In this document: in pieces, positions 7,445-15,850 of the stretch
How positions within the stretch are numbered: the stretch's first letter is position 1
Layout: every line of letters starts with the position of its first letter
Source: an uncultured Pelagibacteraceae bacterium
GTDB taxonomy: Bacteria; Pseudomonadota; Alphaproteobacteria; Pelagibacterales; Pelagibacteraceae
Direction: 5' to 3'
Length of the DNA: 44,624 nucleotides
Assembly (NCBI GenBank): GCA_902569615.1
Contig: CACFUX010000007.1
Span: 1-44,624 of the forward strand
Position numbers and translations under genes: made by a program
Notes under the pieces: generated by a model
What the model was told of the DNA's origin: nothing
The model's database searches: none
Seen by the model: only the letters and a program-made list of their open reading frames with translations

Positions 7445-10115
7445 ATGAAACCTGGTAAAAAAAACTCTTATAAATCTTTAAAAAATATAAATATAAATGG
7501 TAAAGATTATAAATATTATTCTTTAGCTGAAGCTGAAAAAAATGGTTTATCAGGCATTTCAAAATTACCAAAATCATTAAAAGTTTTATTAGAAAATCTA
7601 CTTAGATATGAAGATGATTTATCAGTTTCCAGAGATCAAATAGAAGCTGTTAAAAAATGGTTAAAAGAAAAAAAATCAAATACAGAAATAGCCTACAGAC
7701 CTGCAAGAGTTTTATTGCAAGACTATACTGGGATACCCGCTGTTGCAGATCTTGCAGCAATGAGAGAAGCTGTTAAAGAAAAAAATAAAGACCCAAATAC
7801 TATCAATCCACTTTCTACCGTTGATTTAGTTATAGACCATTCTGTACAGGTTGATCAGTCTGCAAAACCAGATTCATTTGAAAAAAATGTAGATATAGAA
7901 TTTAAAAGGAACGGTGAAAGATATTCTTTTTTAAAGTGGGGACAGCAAGCTTTCAATAATTTTAGAATTGTCCCACCAGGCACTGGTATCTGTCATCAAG
8001 TAAATTTGGAGTATCTATCAAAAGTTGTTTGGTCTGAAAAATATAAAGAAGATGAATATCTATTTCCAGATACATTAGTAGGAACTGATAGCCATACAAC
8101 AATGGTAAATGGACTATCAGTTCTTGGTTGGGGGGGTTGGTGGAATAGAAGCTGAAGCCGGTATGCTTGGTCAGCCAATTTCAATGCTAATTCCTGAAGT
8201 TATAGGTTTTGAGGTAAAAAATAAAATGCCTGAAGGAACTACAGCTACTGATTTAGTTTTAACAGTTGTAAAAATTTTGAGAGACAAAGGTGTTGTTGGA
8301 AAGTTCGTAGAATTCTATGGAGATGGATTAAAAAACTTAACACTTGCCGATAGAGCAACTATCGCAAATATGGCTCCAGAATATGGCGCTACCTGTGGTT
8401 TTTTTCCAATTGACGATGAAACTTTAAAATATTTAAGATTTTCAGGAAGAAATGAACATATAGTTTCTACTGTAGAAAAATACGCTAAAGAACAGGGATT
8501 GTGGGCAAGTGAAAACATTGAATTTACAGATAGAGTTTCACTAGACATGTCTTCAATTGTTCCAACAATATCTGGACCAAAGAGGCCACAAGATAAAGTT
8601 TTATTAAGCCAGGCTTCATCAGAGTTTAAAAAAGTTTATGAAAATACTACTGAAAGAAAGGAAAAATATATTTCAAAAGTTAATAATACTAATTTTGAAA
8701 TTAAAGATGGATCTATATTGATTGCTGCAATAACATCATGCACAAATACATCTAATCCAAATGTTTTAATTGGTGCAGGTTTGTTGGCAAAAAAAGCTGT
8801 GGAACTAGGATTAAAAACTAAACCATGGGTTAAGACTTCATTTGCTCCTGGTTCGCAAGTCGTAACAGATTATTTGGAAAAAGCAGGTTTAAATAAATAC
8901 TTAGATGAATTGGGATTTAATTTAGTTGGTTACGGATGCACAACATGTATTGGGAACTCAGGTCCTTTGCCCGATAATATTGTAGAAGCAATCGAAAAAA
9001 AAAATATATATGCAGTATCAGTTTTGTCTGGAAATAGAAACTTTGAAGGCAGAATATCTCCACATATCAAGGCAAATTATTTAGCCTCACCACCGCTTGT
9101 TGTTGCATACGCATTAGCAGGGCATATGGAATTAGATTTATATAAAGATTCATTAGGAAAAGATAAAAATGGTAAAGATATATTTTTAAAAGATATTTGG
9201 CCTTCAAATAAAGAAATAGAAGATATTTTACAACAAGCGTTAAATGCAGAAATGTTTGTTAAAAGATATTCAAATGTCTCAGACGGGCCAATTCAATGGC
9301 AGAAAATTAAAACTGAAAAAAGTAGTATTTATAAATGGGACCAAGGATCAACTTATGTAAAAAAACCACCTTTTTTCAATAACTTACCAGATGAACCAGA
9401 AGGATTTAAACAAATTAAAGATGCAAGACCATTATTAATTTTAGGTGACATGGTTACAACGGATCATATATCACCTGCAGGCTCTATTCAGAAAGAAAGC
9501 CCAACTGGGGAATATTTTATGGAACATCAAATTTTGCCGAAAGATTTTAATTCCTATGGTTCAAGGAGAGGAAACCACGAAGTTATGATGAGAGGAACTT
9601 TTGCAAATATTAGAATTAAAAATGAGATAGCACCGGGAACAGAGGGAGGATTTACAAAATTATTTCCTGAGGAAAAAATTATGCCTGTTTATGATGCTGT
9701 TGTAGAATACAAAAAAAGAGGAACTGACTTGGTTGTTATTGGAGGAAAAGAATATGGAACAGGCTCATCTAGAGACTGGGCCGCTAAGGGAACAAAATTA
9801 CTAGGTATAAAAGCTATTATTGCAGAAAGCTTTGAGAGAATACACAGGTCAAATCTTGTTGGAATGGGCATCTTGCCATTACAATTTGTTGATGGAATGA
9901 ATAGAATCAATTTAAAACTTGAAGGGTCTGAATTAATCAGCTTACTAAATATAGAGAAAGGTATGGAGCCTTCAGAAAAAGTTGAATTAGAGATCAAATA
10001 TAAATCAGGGGATATTAAAAAAATAAAAACATTGTGCAGAATTGATACAAAAAATGAGTTAGAATATTATAAAAATGGAGGAATTCTTCAGTATGTGCTG
10101 AGAAATTTGATTTAA
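7445..10115 (+). CDS. acnA: Aconitate hydratase, interrupted by a +1 frameshift
   Basis: Two overlapping frames (7445-8155 and 8109-10115) together encode one AcnA/IRP-type aconitase of about 889 aa, the normal family length. It interconverts citrate and isocitrate using a [4Fe-4S] cluster. The cluster cysteines are in TSCTNTSNPN (codon 8739-8741) and YGCTTCIGNSG (codons 8937-8939 and 8946-8948). The C-terminal swivel domain has DMVTTDHISPAG and EYGTGSSRDWAAKG. A G7 run at 8130-8136 shifts the frame. Removing one G restores the expected continuous GWGVGGIEAEAG. As written, translation stops at 8155. Because aconitase is the central TCA enzyme, a sequencing or assembly indel is the simplest explanation, but a real mutation cannot be excluded. 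Confidence 0.93.
8130..8136 (+). other. Frameshift site: G7 homopolymer in acnA
   Basis: Seven consecutive Gs in an otherwise G-poor genome. With six Gs the reading frame passes straight from the N-terminal part into the C-terminal part and gives the conserved GWGVGG. With seven it reads GWGGWWNRS and then stops. Confidence 0.85.
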
Positions 10116-10116
10116 A

Positions 10117-10761
10117 ATGGATGAGGAAATATCAATAATAGATACAAATACCAGAATAGAAAAAATAAAAAGATTTTTTGTTAATAATAAAAAATTATTA
10201 ATTTTTATTTTATCATCGATTTTATTAATAATTTTTATATATTTCGCTTATAGTGAAATTAAAGAGAGAAGTATTAAAGATTTAGCAAAAAAATATAACA
10301 ATATTCTCATAAACTTTAATAAAGATAATAAAGATGAATTTAAAAAACAATTAAAAGATATAATTAAAGAAAAAAATTCAACATATTCTCCATTAGCATT
10401 ATATTTTATTATAGATAATGACATTGATTCAACTAATGAAGAAATAAATAATTATTTTGATATCATTATAGAAAATGTTAGCCTTGAAAAAGAAATTAAA
10501 AATTTAGTCATATATAAAAAAGGTTTATTCAATTCTGGTTTTGAAACGGAAAATAATTTAATTGAAATTTTAAAACCTATAACTAGCTCAGACTCGATAT
10601 GGAAATCACATGCATTATACTTAATAGCTGAGTATTTCTTTGAAAAAAATCAAAAACAAAAAGCAAAAGAATTTTATAATCAAATATTAAGTAATGAAAA
10701 AAGTAATGAAAATATAATTAAAGAAACGCAGAAAAGACTGAGTAGAGATTACAGTGAATAA
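10117..10761 (+). CDS. YfgM-like single-pass membrane protein with TPR-like periplasmic part
   Basis: 214 aa with a short cytoplasmic N-terminus, one strong transmembrane helix at about residues 28-47, and a Lys/Asn/Glu-rich helical remainder ending in tetratricopeptide-like repeats (EYFFEKNQKQKAKEFYNQIL near the C-terminus). It immediately precedes bamB, overlapping it by 8 bases. In many proteobacteria the gene before bamB is yfgM, an inner-membrane TPR protein of the periplasmic chaperone network. Topology, size and synteny support the same assignment. Sequence identity to YfgM is not obvious by eye. Confidence 0.68.
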   Translation: MDEEISIIDTNTRIEKIKRFFVNNKKLLIFILSSILLIIFIYFAYSEIKERSIKDLAKKYNNILINFNKDNKDEFKKQLKDIIKEKNSTYSPLALYFIIDNDIDSTNEEINNYFDIIIENVSLEKEIKNLVIYKKGLFNSGFETENNLIEILKPITSSDSIWKSHALYLIAEYFFEKNQKQKAKEFYNQILSNEKSNENIIKETQKRLSRDYSE

Positions 10762-12061
10762 AATTTATTATTTAATTTTATCTTTTTTATTAATTTCAGG
10801 GTGCTCTTTAGATACAAAAACAGGTTTATGGACAGATTCTAAAAAATTAAAACCGGAAAATAAAGCAATTGAAAAAGAACTTTTTGAAAAAGAAAAGATT
10901 TTTGAAAAAGAATTTAATACTAATTTAAAGATTAAATTAAATAAAAATTTCAAAAAAAATAGTTTTATAAATAATTTACTTAATAACAACGGTATTGTTG
11001 ATTTTAATGGGAAACTTGAGAAAGTTTCAAAATATAAATTTTCTAAAATAAAACAATTTGATTATTTTCAACCAGAATTACTAATTACAAAGAATAACTC
11101 ATTAATATTTTTTAATAAAAAAGGAACAATCCTGAATTTTGCAGATAACAAAAAACTTATTTGGAAAACAAATATTTATTCAAAGATTGAGAGAAAGGAC
11201 AATCCTATATTGTATTTTGCCTCTAATGAAAAAATTTTAATTGTAGCAGACTCTATTGCCAATTATTATGCAATTAATTTATCAAATGGTAATTTAATCT
11301 GGAAAAAAAATAATATTGCTCCATTTAATTCTCAAATTAAAATATTTAAAGATAGATTTTTCGTTATTGATTTTGAAAATATTCTTAGATGTTATTCATT
11401 AAAGGATGGAAATGAAATTTGGAATTTTCAAACAGAAAAATCTTTCATCAAATCTCAACAAAAACTTTCTTTGATAGTGAATAAGAATAAAGTTGTGTTT
11501 ATAAATACTTTAGGAGATTTAAGCTCAGTAGATATCGAAACTGGAAATTTAGTTTGGCAGGTACCCACTCAAAGCAGTACAATATATGAAAATTATTTTA
11601 CAATCAAAAATTCTGATTTAATATCTGCAGCAAATTCTATTTATTTTTCTAATAACAAAAATGAATTTTTTGCCATTGATGAAACAAATGGTGTAATTAG
11701 ATGGAAACAAAGCCTTAATTCTAACCTTAGACCTACTTATGTCGATGGAATATTATTTACAGTAACATTAGAAGGATATTTAGTTGCTATTGATTCAAGA
11801 AATGGAAATATTGTAAGAGTCACAAATATATTTGGTAAAATTAAAAATGTTAAAAAAAAAAATATAAAGCCTGAAGGTTTTATTGTAACTAATAATAAAA
11901 TTTATATAAGTTTAAACAATGGAAGATTGGTTGAAGTTGATGTTATTAATGGTAAACCTAATAAAATTGTAAAAATTGATAATGAAAAAATATCTAGACC
12001 TTACGTTTTAAATAAAAATATGTATATTTTGAAAGACAAGGCAATTTTAAAATTAAATTAA
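10754..12061 (+). CDS. bamB: Outer-membrane protein assembly factor BamB (PQQ-type beta-propeller lipoprotein)
   Basis: 435 aa with a lipoprotein signal (MNKIYYLILSFLLISGCS, lipobox ISGC), a charged linker, and then repeated propeller blades with motifs such as LSNGNLIWKKN, LKDGNEIWNF, IETGNLVWQV and ETNGVIRWKQ (the GxxxW pattern of PQQ-like blades). BamB is a periplasmic, lipid-anchored partner of BamA in outer-membrane beta-barrel assembly. It starts with GTG inside the 3' end of the YfgM-like gene. The usual next gene der (engA) is not here. A cupin-like gene follows after one base. Confidence 0.86.
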   Translation: MNKIYYLILSFLLISGCSLDTKTGLWTDSKKLKPENKAIEKELFEKEKIFEKEFNTNLKIKLNKNFKKNSFINNLLNNNGIVDFNGKLEKVSKYKFSKIKQFDYFQPELLITKNNSLIFFNKKGTILNFADNKKLIWKTNIYSKIERKDNPILYFASNEKILIVADSIANYYAINLSNGNLIWKKNNIAPFNSQIKIFKDRFFVIDFENILRCYSLKDGNEIWNFQTEKSFIKSQQKLSLIVNKNKVVFINTLGDLSSVDIETGNLVWQVPTQSSTIYENYFTIKNSDLISAANSIYFSNNKNEFFAIDETNGVIRWKQSLNSNLRPTYVDGILFTVTLEGYLVAIDSRNGNIVRVTNIFGKIKNVKKKNIKPEGFIVTNNKIYISLNNGRLVEVDVINGKPNKIVKIDNEKISRPYVLNKNMYILKDKAILKLN

Positions 12062-12062
12062 T

Positions 12063-12494
12063 ATGTTTCTTAAATTTCTTGATAAGTTAGGTAGAAAAAA
12101 AACTGTATTAGATAGAGGGCCATCCCATCCTAGATTTGATTTGGCAAAACCTTGGCTTAATAGATATTATGTTTTATTCCGACATAGACCTAAGTGGTTT
12201 CCATTTAATATTATAATTCATGAAATGTTAGATGATGATCATGGTGATGGAGTTCATAATCATTTATGTCCATATATAACTATAATAATTAAAGATGGAT
12301 ATTGGGAAACAACTAAAACAGGAAAACATTGGAGACCTCCAGGATATATTGGATTTAGGTCTGCAAATAATTTTCATAGAGTTGATTTAAAACCTGGAAC
12401 TAAACCTATGACTATATTTTTTCCTGGTCCTTTTGGATTTAGAAATGGCCCAAGATCAGAATATGGTATTGATTTTAAAACTAAAATTAAATGA
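12063..12494 (+). CDS. Cupin-like conserved protein of unknown function
   Basis: 143 aa. I do not recognise a named family. The middle contains closely spaced histidines and acids (HEMLDDDHGDG, then VHNHLCPYITIII) followed by GYWE and later a PPGYIGFRSANNFHRVDL stretch, a pattern like a small cupin or double-stranded beta-helix metal site. It lacks a signal peptide or membrane segment. It directly follows bamB and overlaps the convergent 12487-12930 gene by 8 bases. Enzymatic or carbohydrate-binding roles are both conceivable. Confidence 0.72.
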   Translation: MFLKFLDKLGRKKTVLDRGPSHPRFDLAKPWLNRYYVLFRHRPKWFPFNIIIHEMLDDDHGDGVHNHLCPYITIIIKDGYWETTKTGKHWRPPGYIGFRSANNFHRVDLKPGTKPMTIFFPGPFGFRNGPRSEYGIDFKTKIK

Positions 12495-12930
12495 AAGGGT
12501 TATAAGCCCACTGAAGTATAGCTTGTCTTTGTCTTCTTCTGCATCCTAAATCACCTTTTTCACAATTTTTTTTTATAGCCTTCACGTGTCTTGTAAAATT
12601 TTTCCATCTTTTAATTTGAATTTCATCAATTTTTGGAAGTCTCCTTCCATTTGAATATCTACAATACCATTGAAACCATCCCAAAGGATCTTCTTTGAAT
12701 ATCCATCCTTTATCTTGCCATTCTTTTCTAGATAATCCTGCTTTAACCCTAAACCTGTTTAATTTCACATCAAACCTGTCACTTAATTTGGCTTTTTTAA
12801 ACCAGGATTTTGGAAACTCTTTAATTTTATCACCAAAATAGGCTCCTCCAAATACACCTAGTTCTAACATTTCTTTAGGAGTTAATTCTGGTTTAAAAAT
12901 TTCATAAAAATCAATACTATTTTTTGTCAT
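12487..12930 (-). CDS. Conserved protein of unknown function (GWFQWYCRY family)
   Basis: 147 aa, rich in aromatic and basic residues. The blocks LTPKEMLELGVFGGAYFGD, WQDKGWIFKEDPLGWFQWYC and RRRQRQAILQWAYNP belong, from memory, to a family conserved between bacteria and plants/algae without an assigned function. No signal peptide or transmembrane segment. It is the last gene of the minus-strand set and follows the ammonia-lyase by one base, so co-transcription is likely. Its C-terminal Cys pair (KNCEKGDLGC) and Arg run could bind a nucleic acid or metal, which is speculative. Confidence 0.75.
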   Translation of the reverse strand: MTKNSIDFYEIFKPELTPKEMLELGVFGGAYFGDKIKEFPKSWFKKAKLSDRFDVKLNRFRVKAGLSRKEWQDKGWIFKEDPLGWFQWYCRYSNGRRLPKIDEIQIKRWKNFTRHVKAIKKNCEKGDLGCRRRQRQAILQWAYNPFI

Positions 12931-12931
12931 T

Positions 12932-14071
12932 TTAAATTTGATTTAATCCCTCAGATAGAAGCTTATTATAAAGATTTTCATCAGCATTTCCTTCACAACC
13001 TATTAATAAAATATTTGAATTCATATTTATTTCTAATTTTTCTTTTACATCACTGTTATTGCAGCTTGCTATTAAACTTATAATTCCTGGAGCAGAACAT
13101 TCACCTCCAACAATTTTTTTATCTGCAAACTTACTATTTGCAAGCATAGCAATAGTTTTAGCAATTTGATCGTCACCAATACTTATACAAAGGTCTACAG
13201 AATTTTTAAGAATTTTCCAAGGGACCAGTGATACTTCACCACAAGACATTCCTCCCATTATACTTTCTTTTTTAATATTTATTTTTTTAATAAATCCATT
13301 TTCAATACTTTGCAAAACACAATCAGCACTTTCAGGTTCAACTATAATAATTTTTGGAATTCTTTTAAAATAATTAGCAATTCCAGCTACAGAACCAGCT
13401 GCCATGCCGCCAACTCCTGCTTGAAGAAATACGTGAGTTATATATTGATCTGTTTGTGTTGTAATCTCTTTTATCATTACAGAATATCCTGCCATGGTAA
13501 GTTTTGGTACTAATTCATAATCCTCCCATGCAACATCCTGAACAATTTGCCATCTATTTTTTCTTGATTGATCTAAACATTCATTTAAAGAAGCTTCATA
13601 GTTTCCATTTACTCTTATTACATCCGCTCCTAATTTTTTCATTTCATTTGCTCTGTACTCACTCACAAACTCACTTATAAATATTTTACATTTTAAACCC
13701 AATCTTTGTGATCCCCATGCAACTGATCTACCATGGTTACCTGCTGTTGCTGTTGAGATAGTAATATTTTTTTTTCCATTTGAAACTTTTTCAACTGCAT
13801 ATGCTCCACCTAGTGCTTTAAAAGACTTAAGTCCAAATCTTTTTGACTCATCTTTATAAAATATATTATTTAAATTAAGTTCTTTTGATAATTTATTTAA
13901 TGAAATTAGTGGGGTAGCTTCATAAGATGGCCATTTTGAAATTTTACTGTATGCTTCATCAATAAAATTTTTTGATAAAATTTTTAATACTTCATCTCTA
14001 TTAAAATTATAATTTTTATTTTCTAAATATTTAGAGATCTTCCAAACATTATCTTTATTGATTGTTTTCAT
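12932..14071 (-). CDS. dpaL: PLP-dependent 2,3-diaminopropionate ammonia-lyase
   Basis: 379 aa, fold-type II PLP enzyme. The PLP lysine lies in RFGLKSFKALGGAYA, the phosphate/asparagine loop in TATAGNHGRSVAWG, and the glycine-rich region in VFLQAGVGGMAAGS, features that separate diaminopropionate ammonia-lyase from threonine dehydratase. It converts 2,3-diaminopropionate to pyruvate and two ammonia. It sits 5 bases downstream of the GlnT/GmaS-type synthetase and in the amtB direction, so it likely feeds ammonia into the same nitrogen pool. Activity on serine or threonine cannot be excluded. Confidence 0.85.
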   Translation of the reverse strand: MKTINKDNVWKISKYLENKNYNFNRDEVLKILSKNFIDEAYSKISKWPSYEATPLISLNKLSKELNLNNIFYKDESKRFGLKSFKALGGAYAVEKVSNGKKNITISTATAGNHGRSVAWGSQRLGLKCKIFISEFVSEYRANEMKKLGADVIRVNGNYEASLNECLDQSRKNRWQIVQDVAWEDYELVPKLTMAGYSVMIKEITTQTDQYITHVFLQAGVGGMAAGSVAGIANYFKRIPKIIIVEPESADCVLQSIENGFIKKINIKKESIMGGMSCGEVSLVPWKILKNSVDLCISIGDDQIAKTIAMLANSKFADKKIVGGECSAPGIISLIASCNNSDVKEKLEINMNSNILLIGCEGNADENLYNKLLSEGLNQI

Positions 14072-14076
14072 TTATT

Positions 14077-15402
14077 TTAACAATCAAGGGTATTATTTTT
14101 TTCCCACTCAGTAACTGGGTTTTTTTTATCAAAAGAATCGTTTTGATCGAAATCCTCTATCTCTTTTCTTTTTAATTTTAAATAACTATTAATTACATCA
14201 TCTCCAAAGGCTTCTCTTAAATTTTTACTTTCTTCTAATTCATCTAGAGACTCCTCAATATCGTTTGGCAATTTTTCTAAATTTGGGTAATTTTTATAAT
14301 CTTCATACATATTACATGTTAATGGTTCACCTGGATCAGTTTTATTATTTAATCCAAATAAACCTGCAGCAATGACACCTGCTTGCAAAAGATATGGATT
14401 AGCTGATCCATCCATTAATCTAAGTTCAAATCTTCCTGCATCAGGAATTCTGATCATGTGAGTTCTATTATTCCCAGTATAAGATATACTGCTAGGTGAC
14501 CAAGATGCACCTGATTTAGTTGCTGGAGCATTAATTCTTCTGTAGCTATTAATCGTAGGATTGAAGAAAGATGATAACGGTCTTGCATTCTTTAATATAC
14601 CACCAACAAAATGGTAGGCATTTCTACTTAAACCGTATCTATCACCTTTATCAAAAAATTTATTTTTATTTCCATTCCATAAAGAAATATGTGCGTGACA
14701 ACCATTTCCAGTTAAATTTTCAAAAGGTTTTGGCATAAATGTAGCCCTTAGTCCGTGCTTTTCAGCTAAACTTTTAACCATAAATTTAAAAAAAACATGT
14801 CTATCTGCTGTAATCAGGCAATCATCATAATCCCAATTCATTTCGAATTGTCCATTCGCATCTTCATGATCATTTTGGTATGGTTTCCAACCTAATTCGA
14901 TCATACTGTCACAAATTTCTTTAATTAATTCATATCTTCTCATTAAAGCAGACTGGTCATAACAAGGTTTAGATTGGATATCTCTACTATCAGCAATATT
15001 TGAACCATCTTGGGAAATAAGAAAATATTCACATTCAACACCTGATTTCATTTTTAAATTCAATTTATCTAATTTTTTTATTTGATCTTTTAACATTACC
15101 CTTGGAGAAGCTTTCACTTGCTTTCCATCCATCCATAGGTCTGATGCCAACCAACCCACTTCTTTATTCCATGGTAATTGAACTAAACTATCAGCATCAG
15201 GTATAGCAAACATATCAGTATCTGCTGGTGTCATATCTAACCATGTTGCAAAACCTGCAAAACCTGCGCCATTTTTTTGCATTTCTCCAATTGCTTCTGC
15301 CGGAACTAGCTTAGACCTTAAAACTCCAAATAAATCTACAAAACTTATTAAGAAATATTTTATTTTTTTTTGCTTTGCTAATTTAGATAGATCTTTTGCC
15401 AT
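14077..15402 (-). CDS. gmaS: Type III glutamine synthetase / gamma-glutamylmethylamide synthetase (GlnT/GmaS)
   Basis: 441 aa with glutamine-synthetase catalytic blocks: GVECEYFLI and NDHEDANGQFEMNW (metal/glutamate ligands), GNGCHAHISLW (ATP/metal), and DAGRFELRLMDGSANPYLLQ. The N-terminus KYFLISFVDLFGVLRSKLVP and GAGFAGFATWLDMTPAD resemble rhizobial GlnT and methylotroph GMA synthetases. Length (about 440) also fits GmaS, which ligates methylamine to glutamate. GlnT with plain ammonia is the alternative, and sequence reading alone cannot separate them. It lies 8 bases after a 52-aa ORF and 5 bases before the ammonia-lyase. Confidence 0.88.
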   Translation of the reverse strand: MAKDLSKLAKQKKIKYFLISFVDLFGVLRSKLVPAEAIGEMQKNGAGFAGFATWLDMTPADTDMFAIPDADSLVQLPWNKEVGWLASDLWMDGKQVKASPRVMLKDQIKKLDKLNLKMKSGVECEYFLISQDGSNIADSRDIQSKPCYDQSALMRRYELIKEICDSMIELGWKPYQNDHEDANGQFEMNWDYDDCLITADRHVFFKFMVKSLAEKHGLRATFMPKPFENLTGNGCHAHISLWNGNKNKFFDKGDRYGLSRNAYHFVGGILKNARPLSSFFNPTINSYRRINAPATKSGASWSPSSISYTGNNRTHMIRIPDAGRFELRLMDGSANPYLLQAGVIAAGLFGLNNKTDPGEPLTCNMYEDYKNYPNLEKLPNDIEESLDELEESKNLREAFGDDVINSYLKLKRKEIEDFDQNDSFDKKNPVTEWEKNNTLDC

Positions 15403-15410
15403 AAATAATT

Positions 15411-15569
15411 TTAACTAAATAAATTTATAATTTTATCTTTGTAGTATATTAGACTAACTACTACAAATAATATTATAGCCAGGATAACACCATACTTTGA
15501 TTTTGGCCAAGCAATCCTTGACATTTTTTCTGGCGTTTTATTAATATTTTCTGAATTTTTTTCGTCCAT
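15411..15569 (-). CDS. 52-aa single-pass membrane protein (short ORF)
   Basis: Reading the minus strand from the ATG at 15569 gives a 52-residue protein: a charged start (MDEKNSENINKTPEKMSRIA), a helix YGVILAIILFVVVSLIYY at about residues 26-43 and a short tail ending DKIINLFS. The stop at 15411-15413 lies 8 bases before the GlnT/GmaS start, suggesting translation within the same transcript. The ATG is 10 bases past a terminator hairpin. The ribosome site is weak. No homology is recognised. The organisation (hydrophilic N-terminus, one TM) and tight spacing argue that it is real. Confidence 0.55.
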   Translation of the reverse strand: MDEKNSENINKTPEKMSRIAWPKSKYGVILAIILFVVVSLIYYKDKIINLFS

Positions 15570-15578
15570 GATAATTAA

Positions 15579-15600
15579 GGGCGCATAATTAAATGCGCCC
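15579..15600 (-). terminator. Intrinsic terminator or attenuator downstream of the amtB pair
   Basis: A perfect 8-bp GC-rich stem (GGGCGCAT at 15579-15586, ATGCGCCC at 15593-15600) with a 6-base loop. On the minus strand it is followed by TTAATTAT, a modest U-run. It lies 16 bases after the 73-aa gene and just before the 52-aa ORF, so it can end or attenuate the amtB transcript before the GlnT/GmaS genes. Confidence 0.75.
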
Positions 15601-15616
15601 TTTATTTTAATTTTAA

Positions 15617-15838
15617 TTACCCGTCGGTAACATTATTCTTCCAGTCATTTGAACCAGGTCTTCTTCTAGCAATTTCATCCGATTTGCTTTTCTCTTGCAT
15701 ATTCGATATGAAATGCCAACCTATCCAAAGAACAACTAGAATAAGAACTAATATTCCTTCAGTTCCTACACCCGGATATACCGGTCCTTGCACTTCAGCA
15801 GCGCTTAGGTGATCTATCCAATTTGTAACTGTTGCCAT
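15617..15838 (-). CDS. 73-aa single-pass membrane protein paired with AmtB
   Basis: 73 aa: a polar N-terminus (MATVTNWIDHLSAAEVQGPV), a transmembrane helix at roughly residues 28-45 (GILVLILVVLWIGWHF) and a basic, polar tail. The start has an exceptionally strong Shine-Dalgarno (AAAGGAGGAAA at 15842-15852) that overlaps the amtB stop codon, pointing to high and coupled expression with the ammonium transporter. I recognise no named family. An accessory or stabilising subunit of AmtB is a reasonable inference from position, topology and shared ribosome-site strength. No GlnK/PII gene is adjacent. Confidence 0.8.
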   Translation of the reverse strand: MATVTNWIDHLSAAEVQGPVYPGVGTEGILVLILVVLWIGWHFISNMQEKSKSDEIARRRPGSNDWKNNVTDG

Positions 15839-15850
15839 ATGTTTCCTCCT

